A stretch of DNA of 64,000 nucleotides from Seriola aureovittata (lineage: Eukaryota > Chordata > Actinopteri > Carangiformes > Carangidae): assembly GCF_021018895.1 (NCBI RefSeq), contig NC_079374.1:3652212-3716211 (forward strand). The letters run 5' to 3'. Below are positions 15,201 to 26,674 of the stretch, piece after piece (within the stretch, counting starts at the first letter, position 1; each line of letters opens with the position of its first letter). A program made the position numbers and the translations under genes. The notes under the pieces were generated by a model that was given only the letters and a program-made list of their open reading frames with translations, searched no databases and was not told the DNA's origin.

Positions 15201-18200
15201 TAATTGTGTAGTCGTAGTCCAGCCCACTTTTCAAACAGAATTTTCAGGGAAAAATCTCTATTTGATCTGATATAAACAGGAAATCTCCATATTTGAGAGG
15301 CTGAAAACAAAATGTTTTGCCATTTTTGCATGAAAAATTACTTGAACAATTAGTCAATTACCATAGTAGAGGCATGTTATATATTCAACAGGAACCAATG
15401 GGAAGTCAGAAGTTACTGAATAACAAAAGAACATATTGTTGGTCTTGGTCTTTTAGTTTCATACTTCTGTGTATATGTATTTATATTGTATAATACATTA
15501 TGTTTTAGTGAAGTCAGTTCATTTCTAGAGCTTTTTTAAAAACAACAAACATTGACCAAAGTGCTTTACAGAGAGATGAAATTATGAGATTGTAAGATTG
15601 ATGATTGCAGTCAAATAAAAACAGACATAACGAAGAGGATATAAGTAAATTAATGTTGTGTATATTTAATATTTTATAACAGTTGTTAATATTTAGATAT
15701 CAGATGTAGATTCTCACGAGTCACTGTATAATAACGTGATGCTGTTTGAAATAATGAATGAATTCTGGGTGACGGCTCAGATTGCCTGCACAGCAGAGAA
15801 AATAGTGCAGCACAGCAGTAACGATTCTCACTTGGCACACCAATGCCATCCCATCCCAGAATGCACTGTGGCTGCATTATGTAAGAGGCTGTTCTATTCT
15901 ATTCTTAGCTCTACCTCACTGAGAAGTAACAGTGCTGGTTGCCTCAGAGTCAAAAGCGCAGAGATCTGATGAGGCGGGACTCATCAGTGAGGTGAGAACC
16001 AGCGCAGTGGGCTACTCTGCCATCAGGCTCTCACACTGGGACACGGGGCAGGACGCCATGCCCATTTTTGGTGGTTGGAGGAAGTAGAGGTGTATAGGTG
16101 GGTGTGCGGAGGAGGGGGATTTATATATTTGATAGTAGAACAGGAAAGGCGTATATGAATAGCACTGTTTTATAATCCTAAAATAGGACATGTCAGCACT
16201 CACTGGAATTTTTTTTTTTACCTCTTCTGTCTTAAACCTACAACAGTATAAGACCATGTTACAGTTTTCACAGACTCACACACACTTCCTGCTTGTCAAC
16301 TGCAGCAAATGACACACTGCATCCATCTTTACAACCATCCTTCCTTTTAATTCCCATCTGTCATGTGTATCCATTGTGTCACCAGCCCCCCCCCCCCCCC
16401 ACACCCTCCACCCCCCCCACACCCTCCCCTCTCGATCCCTTAGTCTCCAACTGTCGGGTTTTTTTCTTAATGGATGCTCAATCCTATTATGATTATTTCC
16501 TGGAAAGCTCTGCAGAGACAGACAGATGCATATGGTGAATACTACATGTGTTTGTGCAGTAGCATGCAGTATAAGGATGAGGCATGATTTATGTATCTGA
16601 CGCAGGATAATGTATTTGTGATCGGGGTTGTAGCTGCCATTTAGGACCGTGAGATCATGTCCTAAGTATTTTTTCTAGGAATTTCGGGGGGGGGGGGTTT
16701 ACAGGAACCTGGTGAGAGTTTAATCTGCAATTAAAACCTGCATTCGATGGGTGTTCTGTGGACATGAAACTGCAGTTAGACTTTTATGTTGAGAGACATA
16801 CAGTTAAAGCTGCACAATATTTCTGTATTAACAATGGGTCAAATGACTGTGTGCAATGTGAAAGTTATCTGCTGACTCTGCGGTTTCCCTCAGGACTTCG
16901 GAGCATTTTAGTGAGTTTCAGATCATTGTTTTGGATTTTCAGCCCACTGGTTTATTATTTCTGTTGGTAGATTTTAGAAAGCTCTGGTAAAACCCACTGT
17001 GCACTGGCCAAAGTTAGCAACTGGCTGGGGAACATGTAGCAGAGTATTTAGGAGCTTAAGAGCCTGATATTTTTCTGAGGATTTGATGGAGACCAAAAGA
17101 AGAGCACATTCACACTCACATTCACCAGTTACTTCTAAACAAGTCTAATGTTGCTGTACTGGATGTGTAAATAAGTAAACAGTAAATAACTGTTTTGGTA
17201 ATTAAAATATATCAGCATTGTGATGACAGCTTGTTTCTGTTGCCAAGTTGCAGAAGAAGAAATCAGTTCATGTTTCAGTCTACAATTCAAAAATTACACA
17301 GTCTCTATTCAGGCTGTGTAGTGAACGCATCACATTAGCAGAACAGCATCAGCAGCTTCACTCCTTTGTGTGTGTTTACAAAGGAGGCGTTCAGGTGCAG
17401 CACTGAGTGTGGGTCACCTGTGTTTTGGCAGCCGTAAGAAGCCACTGTGTACATCTGCTTCCAACTAATTACAGTGTGTTACAGACCTTGGATCAGATGC
17501 TTATTTACTGTTATAAATGCTAAATAAGAGGGCTTAAAGGCCCTATGTGTAATTTTGCCATTGCTACATAGCTAATGTTAGCATTAACAACCGTTTACTT
17601 TCCACTCTAGAAGAAACAATGTGAGTTCAGCATCAAACTTAATTCCTGTACTCACCAACAGCTGTCTCCAGAGGTGGAAAAACAAACACCCATGTTAACT
17701 CTTGTTTCTATCACTTCTTTTCTCTGTAGTGAAGTTAGCATGCTAACCAGCTAGCTCTGGCCTTTCTCATCACTTTCTGATACCGAGTCACTGTAGCGTC
17801 CAGGCTGCCCCGAAGAAGAAGCGCTGCTCAGAGGAACGTATTATAACCTCGTCTTGTAACAACAACAATGGCCGAAGCTCTTGTCAAGCAACAAACACCA
17901 CAAGAAACCACATTCAGTGACAGAGAGAACTTACAAATCGTCCCTTTAAAGTAAAACATTACAGTAACAGTTTTTATATATATTCACCACGACTGAAGAC
18001 GCTTCACTTTATCCAAACATTTCAATATAATTCCCTCCAAAGAACATATTAAACTTCAGACTTCAGTTAATGTGAGCTTCCTCTGTAAATATGAAACAGT
18101 TACATCATCACACTAATGTCAAACTACAATTTTAACATTTAAAAAAAAGGGTTTGCTTCACCTTTTTATATTAATGCGCGCACTTTTCATGTAATGAAGC

Positions 18201-21200
18201 ACAGAGTACTGGATTTTATTTCTGTTCCTCTCGAGCTCCTCTGTACTAATGCATGTGCCGCGAGCATTTAATTCTTTGGGGGACCGACAAAACTGAAGTG
18301 CAGCCTCTGAGTGATTTTAAAATGTTTGTTCCTTACTCTGCTCCGACATTTACTTTTGAATTGTCATCTGAAATATTAAAGAGTGCCAGTGACTCAGCAG
18401 CAACACAGTCATTCCCGTATAACCCTGATCGTCTTTTGTAGCGAGGCACGAAATGGCAGCAGTTTTCAAATGCTGCACACGCAGGTCCACACTCATGCTT
18501 TTATACATGTGAACCAACACAAGCTGCATCTCTACCATATGTCTCTTACACAACATTTTGATTGACAAGATGAAATTTGTTTTCAACAGTTAAAATGCAC
18601 AAAGGAGCTCATTAAAGGAATAAGCATAGGATCAGAAAAACGTATCTAGCCTGTCTTTGTACTTACATGTCTTATTTCTAAAAGGTCCCATCCAGTGTAA
18701 AGGTCTGTGTCCATGTGTAGTGTGATTATAGATCAGCTCTAGCTTCTATATTAATACTGTGAAAGTATCAAAGCCTCAGTCCACAGAGAAATGCACACAG
18801 CCTGTATTCAGAAACTGAGCCTTAAAACCAGCCGTCAGGACTTCTGGAACTTTGTGATGTCACAACAAAGCAGTCACCAAGCCCCGCCCACCTGGACCCA
18901 CCATCCAAACCTTGCAGGATTTGGTTTCTCTGAGTGTTTTTACCTGAAATCTGCTATATTTTTATTGGATCAGTCAGAAAACAGTCAGCCAACCAGAAGA
19001 GAGGCTCAGAGCCTCCTCTCTTCTGATTGGCTCACTGACCTGTTGTTACTAGAGCTGCAGAGAGAAGCCTGAGAGAGGAGATGTAAAACTACACTGAGAT
19101 GGTTTTTGGTTCTTAAAACCACAAATATATCTTCTTATGGATCAACACTCAGAATAAAACACAGGAGAAGAGGAAAATATGGAGCTTTAAAATTACTCTG
19201 AACATGAAAAGTCATGACTCAGCCTCGGGTTGCATCAGGCTTCTTCTCCAGAGCAAAACAAAAAACGCAACAGTTTCCTGTTTGTAGCTTTAAACAAAGC
19301 CGGGGGGGGGGGGGGGGTGATTGACGTCTGACGAAGTTGGGAAATTATTAGCATTGTTTACACTGTGACAGACAGACAGACAGACAGACAGACCTGCAGC
19401 TCCAGTCACAACAGGCAGCACCGCCAGTCGTAGCGTGTCTGGGCTGGATGGAGGACTGAGGCCCCGGGGGAAGGGCTTGACCAGTTCCCTGGGTGCCTCT
19501 CACAAACTCATCTTTCGTTTCTCCTGCTGCACTGAAGTAACCTCTGCTACTGCCTTCATATCTATCCAGATTCTCTGTACTTGTATTCTTTTTGTTTGGT
19601 TTTTTGGGTTTTTTTTATCGTCTGGCATAAGGAGAACTTTGAGCGAAGTCTCTGTCAGTCAGTGTTTGACATTTTAAAAAGTGTGTGACTCAGTACTGAG
19701 CGAAGGCAGGAAGCTAGTCAGGGGAAGCCCTTTGCTTTCTGTGTGCATGAGAAAAGACTGGAATATGTTTAGGTGTTCAGCTGGCACCAGCCTGCCTGTC
19801 TGAATGAGTTAATCGACTCTCAGAGCTCCACACTAACCTGCATGATTAGCCATGGAGAATGGGTTAGAGAGCAGCCTCAGGTTTGACTCAATTCATGGTC
19901 TATTTTTGGGTCTAGCACCAGACCACATTGTCCAATAAACAGAAGAAAATACTGATAAAACCAACTAAAGTAATAAAAACCAAAAACCAACCATCAAAAT
20001 AAAAGTCTGTCAGCCCGGTCAGCTCATCCTGCTTGGTTCCTGTCCCTCCGTGACTGCGGTTAATTAGTATAGACGGGTTTGCCATCAACACAGTTTGTAT
20101 GAGTTGGTACGAGATTCTGCTGCAGCGCTTCACAAATTAACACGCCGGCTGTGGAGACGAAACATTTCCCAGAATTCTCTCTAATAATTAATTTCTCAAA
20201 GCATTTTGTAAAAACCTGTGAAGTTTGCAAAGGGGCCACGCAAACACATCATTTCTCAATCATATCAAGTTACTTATGAGCTGAAGTGTATTGGAAAAAA
20301 AACGAAATGTCAGATGACATCATCGTTGACCTTTAAGATCATGTCTGTAAATATTGACTGTAATGCATAACGCTTTCCAAACAGAGCGAGAGCACCGAGG
20401 GAAATTGATAGAGTAGAAGATAATGAGGAGGCACAGTCTGTTCAAAGGTTTGACAGTCTCAGAATTACTGTGAACAACTCCTCTCCTCTGCGGCTATAGG
20501 AAGGTGGGAGTGTGTTTACTTGTGTGTGGTGAAAACCACATAAATACTGTGTCTTTAAATGACTGTGACAGTTGTACATGTCACAGTTTACCTCTATAAT
20601 CTTAAAGACGTGTATCTGATGGAGGAAAGAGGCTTGTTGCTGGGGAGAGTTTTGCTTTACCGCCCTGAACCTTTATGGTTTCATGCTGAGTTTCAGCTCA
20701 TTGTCTGTCCAGACCACAACTGCACTGTTCTGGTTCACTCTCACTGCTCTCATAGTGTTTCCAGCTGCAGAAGGCGACACCGTCCGTGACCTGCTCGGTA
20801 GCAAACACGCAGACACAGTCAGAGAGCAGCTGGTCAACACAGTGCAGCATTTAGCAGCTAAAGAGCCAGATATTTCCCTCAGGAGCTGGTGGAGACCAAA
20901 CACAGAGCTACAAGAAAGAAAGGGAACACTGGACTGAGAGTCAACGGCTGAATGATAATGTGGAAAAACATCTGTTAAAGTTCACCATACGTTGACATGT
21001 CAGTGATGCGCTGTTTCCTAAGGAGCCAAAAAACACCAGTTATTGCAGGTTTAAGTATATTACCTAAGAGATTACTAGTGCACATGAGGTAGTTATCTTT
21101 AGTCAGCGTGTTACCTGCAATAGATTCGGATCAGTGCGCTCCCAGTTTAGAGAAGCATCGGCACAGAGGCTGAGTGATGAGCTGCTGTGGACGGGGTCAG

Positions 21201-23268
21201 CAACAAAAAACAACTTTGTTTTAGCCTCTTAACAAATGCACACAGAAAAGAAAACAATATAATTTTTCGGTTGAAACGTTAAATAACCCCGAGCTATCAC
21301 TTTAAGGGACTTGTGTGGGTGAGAAGTCGGCCATCATAGAAGAAGGCCGAGACACGATGAGTCGTACAACTTTCGTTCGTAGTTCTGTGCTCAGCTGTTC
21401 ACACAACAGAAGTTGGTGCGTTTACACAAAAAGCAGAAATGAAAGTATCTATTGATGCTTCAGTCTGTCTCCCTCACCCTCCACCAGAAGTTCAAAAGTC
21501 AGATGCAGTAAGTTTCCCTTCTCCGGAGGTCAGCAAGTGTTTAATCATCATCTCACAGTCTGTGACAAATTATTTTAATATCATGGCGCAACCTCTTTTT
21601 TTTTCCCATATTTGACACGTTCTTGTTCCTCATATTTGAGTTTGGTGAAGCAGAGGGTCTGTAACGGTGTTTCTCCCTCTGTACCTTTCTCCGCCCAGAC
21701 TTCAGTGACCAGCTGTTGGAGGTGGTCGGCCTGGAAGGGGCGATAGAGATGGGGCAGATCTACACCGGACTGAAGAGCGCGGGACGCAGACTGGCTCAGT
21801 GTGCCAACGTCACCATCAGGTCGGAGCCTTCCTCCATCTCTTCCCACGTTTAAATCCCTCCTTCTTCTCCTCCCTCCCGTCACCTTCTGATCTCTGCTCT
21901 CCACCCTTCCCTTCATCTGTCTGGGTTCATGTCATCACCCTCCCCTCCTTCCCATCCTCCCTCCGGTCAACCGACTGGAAACTCCATCCATCCTTATACA
22001 CGCGTGATCAAAAATGTATTCCTTCTAAGTGTTTTTGTGCATTTGAATGCTGAAATCCCTGCAGCATCCAGACAATAACACACATGTTCCTGTTGAATTA
22101 TAGATTGCGACATGATTTACTAAGTGCAGCGCAGAGGACTGGCTCACAGCCGCAGGATGAGAAATGATCTGTTTATGTGTTTCTCACGGATTCTGAGTCG
22201 AGCGGCGAAATATTCACTAAACACGTTTCTTATATCTCCTCCTCTTTTATTACCAAAGAGCAACAACATTCAAGTGCAAAGCTTCTCATTTTTAGACAAT
22301 CTCATGACAAATATCAGCTGTATATGTTTCTTTAGTTGTTTATTTTGGAATTTGATAGTAGAAAGGCAAAGCAGCTTTTGGAAATTTTGTGCTTTACACA
22401 GGAAAAGAAAGTATTAAAACAACATTAAAAAACACAATGAGCAGTAAAAACTCGAACAAAATCAATTAAGACAATGAAATTAGATATAAAAATAGATTGA
22501 ATGAAATAAAATAGTTAAAATGCAAATAGATGAAGATAATAGTATGATTAGAAATACAATTATAGAGCAGTTACGTTGCAGTAATGAGTTGTAAACAGAG
22601 GAACTCAAAAGTGCAGTAGAGAAACGAATCGATCACAGGCAGAAAAAAACAGCAGAGATTTTAATGTTGATTTGAAAGTGACGAGATTCGGAGGAAGTTC
22701 AGAAAGAGACGGAGGAAAGACGTTCAACCGAAGGTGCGTGGACACAATCGGTCCCAACCAGTGGGCTGCAGGGCAACGCTTAAACACTAATGTCAGACAA
22801 GACTGAAATAAAAAGTCGTCTGCTCTCTGCTGATATTGTCTCTTCTGAATTCAACCACAGGAGAAACAATATATATATTATCCACTGCTGTTAATAAATG
22901 CAGCTTCATTCATTTAAAAAGTATTGTGCTGTTGCAGTTTAGTTGTATAGAAACATATTTTCTTGGAGACTCAGATTCAGTAAATTCACCGTGGCCACGT
23001 CCAAGTATCGACACTTTGTCTATTCAAAGAAAGTGGTTTTAGTTCAGATGCGTCTGTTGCTCTTGCGAGACTCGGCCCATTTAACATCCACAGTGCGCCA
23101 GTTACTGAAGAAGTGACATTTACAAGTTGCTCTCTCACTTGTTCGGCAAACTGCCCCCCTAATATTTTCCTAGACCAGAATTAAAAGAGCATTCATCACA
23201 CTCATTCTCCCATACTGTGTTTCTGTAGCCGCAGAGGCGTGCATGAAAGCCTTAAACCAACTTTGACT

Positions 23269-23347
<79 letters not shown>

Positions 23348-25085
23348 CAGTGGGTCTGTGAGTTTAAAGAGTGGGGGCCTGTCTGGGAATGGGTCTCATG
23401 GGAACAAAGAGTGCAGTGTTTGACCCTGTCCTGGGACAGTGTGAACAGGCCTCTCGTGCCTCTGAGGTGTGTGTGATCTGACCTTCACAACCTCCAACCC
23501 CACCCTTCCCTCTCTCCCCCTCCCTCCCTCTATCTCTCTATCTCTCTCCCTCTCTCTATCTTTGCGCCCAGCCCACCCCCACCTCTTCTGCTCATCCCTC
23601 TGCTCTCTCTTCGCAGGACGTCCCGGCGGCTGCCCATGCAGATTGATGGCGAGCCCTGGATGCAGCCCCCCTGCACAGTGAGACAACACCACTACTGTAG
23701 CATTATAAATCACATTCACTGCTATATACATTCAGCTCAGTGTGTCAAGACCGTTTCTGTTGTTTAACCAGGTTTCAGTTCAGTTTTAAAACCGGCACAA
23801 CATACAGTATCCCAGTCACAGCTGCTGCCTGGGTCTGTTCCCAGAGCTCCTCCACTGCGCCACCACAGTGCTCATGTTGAACTCATCCTTTTCTGGCTGG
23901 AGGGGTTTTTGCGTGTCCCTGCCAACCCAGTGTCGTTCAGGGCAGTAGCTCCTGCTGGGTCGCCCCCAAAGCAGATCTTAGATCAGGGGCCAAGCATGGA
24001 GCGATTTAAAGACCACTAAGGATAGGGGTGACCTTGTCCACATCGGGGTGGGGGGAGGGGGGACAGATCTGGAGGAAAGCCCCTGATGGCTGAGACTGTA
24101 CCTGTCAAAACCAGTCTGGGTCATCCCAGTCCACCACGTGGGTCAACCACCTGCGAGGTCACGGTGAGGGGTCTGGTGAATTGCACAGGCCTTGGCTACA
24201 AAAAGCTTCTGGGACCTGTACTATCACTAGTATTAGAGGAGACCTGATTCCATTTAGGATGTTGTCCGATCACCTGTAAACGCCACACCAGGTGCCACTG
24301 TGTTTTGGGAAGGGTTGCCCCGATTGATTGGCTCCTAGTCAGCAATCACCTTAAAACCGATCAGCTGTGGTTAATACTCTGTGTGTAGTGAAGTCCCGCC
24401 TCCCACCTTGTCAAGTCAAAACAAGATGTCGGCCGTTTGTGAGACTGACGTAACGTATGCCGTCTGCAGTGAGCGACAGAAGTGATCAGTATCGGCCGAT
24501 CACACACACAGATGATCGGTTTTAGGGTCTTCTTCCCCTGGACCCAAATGGACAAGCTCCTGATGAAGTCGGCCGAGTGTTGCTCAGCTTCGGTCCTGTC
24601 TTGCCTCATTTCCCTGGCTCTTCTGTTCATCGCCCTCCTCCGCACGCACCCAGCCTCAACCTCCCACCACCTCCTACATCATCCCATCAAATATATCACA
24701 GCCCGGCTAAACTCTTCATATGAAAGGAAGAAATAAAAGATTTATCTGTTCAACCATTTCTCATTTTGTTATAGTCAAAGCTTCACGGGGGCGGCAGATA
24801 GAGAGCTGTTTGTTGCGTTGTGTGGGTTATATGAGAGGTCGCAGTGACTGATTTTATAAGTCTGATGTGAAAAGGCAGGAAGTCATGACTGTCAACCTGG
24901 TGAATTTAACCATAAAGACACTGAGAACAGATTGTTGTGTAACACCTAACACCTTCATCACACTCTTCTCTGTGTGATTCTTCCAGGTCAGGATCACACA
25001 CAAGAACCAGGTCCCCATTTTACTGGGCCCGCCGCAGAAGACGCCGTTCTTCTTCTTCAAGAAACGCAACCGGAGCCGCGACTAG
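871..25085 (+). CDS. dgkg: diacylglycerol kinase gamma, C-terminal part (gene-level entry, five exons)
   Basis: The enzyme phosphorylates diacylglycerol to phosphatidic acid and so ends DAG signalling at membranes. Exons 871-961, 4608-4808, 21699-21819, 23617-23677 and 24987-25085 encode the end of the DAG-kinase accessory domain and the C-terminus. Blocks such as [64 protein letters not shown] and QIDGEPWMQ are type I DGK (alpha/beta/gamma) hallmarks. KELKFCVQ and a [13 protein letters not shown] tail favour gamma over beta, as does the etv5 gene next door; a few positions look beta-like. The first exon starts in phase 1, so the EF-hand, C1 and catalytic regions lie upstream of the window. 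The junction between the second and third visible exons is out of phase by one base (see findings). The tail has four Phe followed by a basic cluster and ends in RSRD. Confidence 0.85.
1762..1815. repeat. short interspersed repeat fragment (GGACTATTTT..GCTGCGG family)
   Basis: Shares the core GGGACTATTTTC(A/T)GCTGCGG followed by an AATAC-containing stretch with a second copy at about 29507-29560. Seen directly as a repeat within the window; the family is not named. Confidence 0.5.
3150..3600. repeat. interspersed repeat common in teleost genomes
   Basis: The stretch with CCATAGACTCCCATGTTAAA, CAGCAGAAATAAACATG and CCTATGAGCGACGTCACC matches a repeat I recognise from many teleost genomes. Only one copy lies in this window, so the call rests on recognition, not internal comparison. 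The limits are approximate. Confidence 0.5.
4608..4808 (+). CDS. dgkg: dgkg coding exon (accessory domain)
   Basis: Acceptor CCGCTCAG ends at 4607 and donor GTGAGT begins at 4809. 67 codons, phase 0 at both ends, starting [10 protein letters not shown] and ending KELKFCVQ. The end phase does not fit the next exon, which needs one extra base before it. Confidence 0.85.
8262..8420. repeat. teleost interspersed repeat (GGTTAGGTTTAGGCAC type)
   Basis: Contains GGTTAGGTTTAGGCAC..AAAAAC, then TTAGGTTTAGGAAAAGACTG and GGGTTAAAATAAGTT, an arrangement I recognise as a widespread fish repeat. Limits are approximate. Confidence 0.5.
9261..9293 (+). repeat. (TG)n microsatellite
   Basis: About 16 uninterrupted TG units in the large dgkg intron. 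Confidence 0.95.
10020..10090. repeat. short repeat shared with 17465-17535
   Basis: TAGTGTGTTATGAACC..., CTTATAAATGCTAAATA and AGAGGG(A)CTT recur in the same order at 17470-17534, where they lie directly left of the TTAA element at 17538. This is a two-copy interspersed repeat seen directly. Confidence 0.5.
11712..12715. mobile_element. fold-back element with TTAA-type left end
   Basis: The left arm (11716-11779) reads AGGAACAATTTGTAAG, then TATTGCTACATAG and GTTAGCATTAACAGCTGTTT. The reverse complement of 12657-12710 repeats this order (TTGTATTGCTACATAGC, GTTAGCATTAACAGCTGTTT, ACTTACCAG). The left end is preceded by TTAA (11712-11715). The interior (12428-12600) resembles the element at 17538-17945, including GATACCGAGTCACTGTAG. 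It is non-coding and may be two inverted copies of one MITE or a rearranged element. Confidence 0.55.
12735..12990. repeat. AT-rich interspersed repeat (GATTAATCAATTAAT type)
   Basis: Contains GATTAATCAATTAATTGATT, a TTTTTTAAGAAAAAAA stretch and TCTGGTTCTAGCTTCTCAAAT. A related copy lies at about 34905-35050 and a shorter relative near 15290-15360. I recognise the type as common in teleosts. Confidence 0.5.
16388..16430 (+). repeat. C-rich low-complexity tract
   Basis: Homopolymer C runs interrupted by CACACCCTCCA, in the dgkg intron. Confidence 0.9.
16870..17110. repeat. interspersed repeat shared with 20640-20940
   Basis: Motifs TTTCCCTCAGGA, GGTGGAGACCAAA-like and GAGCCTGATATTT/GAGCCAGATATTT occur in both stretches. 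I recognise the family from teleosts. The copies are diverged and rearranged and the ends are uncertain. Confidence 0.4.
17538..17945. mobile_element. TTAA-flanked MITE-like element (family B)
   Basis: The element starts AGGCCCTATGTGTAA and ends TTACAAATCGTCCCT, which are imperfect inverted repeats. TTAA lies at both edges (17534-17537 and 17946-17949). The interior is non-coding, with GCTACATAGCTAATGTTAGC and GATACCGAGTCACTGTAG blocks shared with 11712-12715. TTAA target duplication is the signature of piggyBac-type transposition; no transposase is present. Confidence 0.6.
18683..19186. mobile_element. TTAA-type MITE-like element (family A, copy 1)
   Basis: Starts AGGTCCCATCCAGTGTAAAG and ends AATATGGAGCT followed by TTAA (19187-19190). 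The left flank is TAAA rather than TTAA. It is closely similar over nearly its whole length to 49046-49533, and its first 200 bp are nearly identical to 30985-31181. Non-coding. Confidence 0.65.
19302..19317 (+). repeat. poly(G) tract
   Basis: About 16 consecutive G in the dgkg intron. Confidence 0.95.
19367..19393 (+). repeat. (GACA)n microsatellite
   Basis: Six or so GACA units. Confidence 0.9.
20640..20940. repeat. interspersed repeat shared with 16870-17110
   Basis: Contains TTTAGCAGCTAAAGAGCCAG, ATTTCCCTCAGGAGCTGG and GGTGGAGACCAAACACAGAG, a set I recognise from many fish genomes. The short open frames overlapping it on both strands are therefore not counted as genes. Confidence 0.5.
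21699..21819 (+). CDS. dgkg: dgkg coding exon ([12 protein letters not shown] block)
   Basis: Acceptor CTCCGCCCAG ends at 21698; donor GTCGGA at 21820 is weak but keeps phase with the next exon. It reads (D)[13 protein letters not shown], then [11 protein letters not shown], in a frame that needs one base from the previous exon. That exon ends in phase 0, so the junction conflicts. Length 121 nt. Confidence 0.85.
21820..23616 (+). other. dgkg: dgkg intron, 1.8 kb
   Basis: Holds a long (GT)n at 23271-23344 and a CT-rich stretch before the acceptor (about 23508-23565). Nothing else is recognisable. Confidence 0.7.
23271..23344 (+). repeat. (GT)37 microsatellite
   Basis: Uninterrupted GT dinucleotides, about 270 bp upstream of a dgkg exon. 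Confidence 0.97.
23617..23677 (+). CDS. dgkg: dgkg coding exon ([11 protein letters not shown] block)
   Basis: Acceptor CTCTTCGCAG ends at 23616 and donor GTGAGA begins at 23678. One base completes Arg, then 20 codons [20 protein letters not shown]. Phase 0 at the end. Confidence 0.9.
23678..24986 (+). other. dgkg: last dgkg intron, 1.3 kb
   Basis: No exon, microsatellite of note or known repeat recognised. It contains a G-rich segment near 24045-24063. Confidence 0.6.
24987..25085 (+). CDS. dgkg: dgkg terminal coding exon and stop
   Basis: Acceptor TTCTTCCAG ends at 24986. It reads [18 protein letters not shown], then [14 protein letters not shown] and TAG at 25083-25085 (32 codons plus stop). 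The THKNQ and GPPQK motifs are shared with mammalian DGK beta and gamma. Confidence 0.9.
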   Translation, partial: VRITHKNQVPILLGPPQKTPFFFFKKRNRSRD

Positions 25086-25514
25086 GACCCATGCATGTCA
25101 CCTACGAACCCAGAAACACACACAACCACACACACATACACACACACACACACGCCTCCCACTGTACAGGCAGCTCCATCAGACGATCGGTCCACAGGTT
25201 GGAGTTTGAAAGTGGGAAGTTTCATTTACAGTCATCACATCTGGACAAGTGGAACAGTCCTGGAGTCCGGACGCCTACAAGACACTTCGCTCCCAGAAGG
25301 AACCTGCAGTGACGGCACCCAAACTGAAAAAGACTCTCAGTATACAGCACCGACCTACTCCTGTGTAACCTTCATCTTCTTAGTCTCGTCTCCAGACCTC
25401 CAGGATTTAGTCTCAGCCGCTTGCGAGAGTCAAGTCTCTCAGTTCAAGCCGCCCCCTGCCCGGAAAAAATAATAATAATAATAATTTAGCCATATACCAG
25501 TACTGCACTGCCTG

Positions 25515-25550
<36 letters not shown>

Positions 25551-26470
25551 TGGCTGCCGGGATTCCCAGCGATAGTGATGGGAAAGAGGCAGGTTGTATG
25601 ATGACACACTACAATGAGGAAGAGGAGAAGGTTAAATGAGAGAGGCATGACGGTAATCTTGGCTGTTTACAAGGCCGCTGAGTAAATAGAGTAAGAGCCA
25701 CCTCTCTGTTAGAACACCTGTATGAATAATGAAACAGCGGTTGCTTGTAAGAGTGCTCGCTCCGGGGCCTCCCCACAGCCTGACAGCCGAGGAGAAGGAG
25801 AAGCCTCATCCATTATTGACTTATTTTGTTTGTGGGTGGATGGCAGTGGGGCGTAACAGTGGCCTGGAACGGATGGAGACGTACAGGGATGGTTTTAGCC
25901 CCTTTAGCATCACTGGCCTACAAACAAAAAAAAAACATCCTTTAAACCATATTTACAATCTGTGGATGATCTGGCTGTAGACACCAGGCAGAGGAAGTGC
26001 CTGTCCAGTTATCGCTTTATAAATTGACCAGGGTCGAGATTGAAAGTCGAGATTGGAGACATTTAAGTTCATCATTGCTTTTCTCAAGAAAAACCCATTT
26101 GTCCTCTGCGGCTGGTGCAGTCGAACGCCGCCGTCCAGATCGAATCCACAGCGGCTCCCGTGCAGCGTCGGGCGCTTCTAGTGGGTCAAGGATTGAAATA
26201 AATCCCATCAAGGGTACAGGAGCAAGGCCCCCGGGGGTTTTTATTTACCACAGCATTGACAGGGGAGCTAAATTTATCCCTCTATTTCAGGGAGGGTCTA
26301 TCTCTCCTCCAGTGAAACCCTACGCCTAATTACCGTGTCAAGCATCGACTCGCAATGTCAAGTGTGCTGCCAGAGTGCAAATCCCAGAGCCTGCCCCTGC
26401 TGGAAGCTGCTGGGCGGCTTTCATACGTTCACGATTTGTTTAACTACCAAATAAAGACGAGATGGTGACG
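25086..26470 (+). other. dgkg: probable dgkg 3'UTR
   Basis: Non-coding sequence after the stop with (CA)n at about 25137-25153 and 25517-25548 and (AAT)n near 25467. Candidate AATAAA hexamers lie at 26197-26202 and 26450-26455. The 3' end is inferred. Confidence 0.5.
26450..26455 (+). terminator. dgkg: candidate dgkg poly(A) signal AATAAA
   Basis: Exact AATAAA about 1.37 kb after the stop. An upstream alternative is at 26197-26202. No transcript evidence. Confidence 0.35.
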
Positions 26471-26650
26471 GAGGAAACGGACAGGAGAGGAGGAACTGAG
26501 TTTTCATCACAGATGGGAGCTTAGTTCAGTGTTTTATAAAGAATGTATGCATATTACTGTCCCCACAAATATGGCAAATTATATTCTACTGTATGTGCAG
26601 GCAGAGTATATGTATATTTCTGGAAAGTAGGTGTAGCTCAAATATCCTGT

Positions 26651-26674
26651 ACACACACACACACACACACACAC
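26651..26674 (+). repeat. (AC)n microsatellite
   Basis: Twelve AC units. Confidence 0.95.

Larger units (their letters stand above)
4809..21698 (+). other. dgkg: large dgkg intron, 16.9 kb
   Basis: Filled with interspersed repeats and microsatellites, several listed separately: 8262-8420, 9261-9293, about 10020-10090, 11716-12715, 12735-12990, 16870-17110, 17538-17945, 18683-19186 and 20640-20940. No exon of another gene could be supported on either strand. Short open frames are repeat-derived or random. Confidence 0.65.

Noticed and set aside
18791..19072. 93-codon open frame
   Set aside because: Lies inside the family A mobile element.
871..25085. Naming the first gene dgkb
   Set aside because: Some residues are beta-like, but the KFCVQ and C-terminal tail patterns and linkage to etv5 rather than etv1 favour dgkg.
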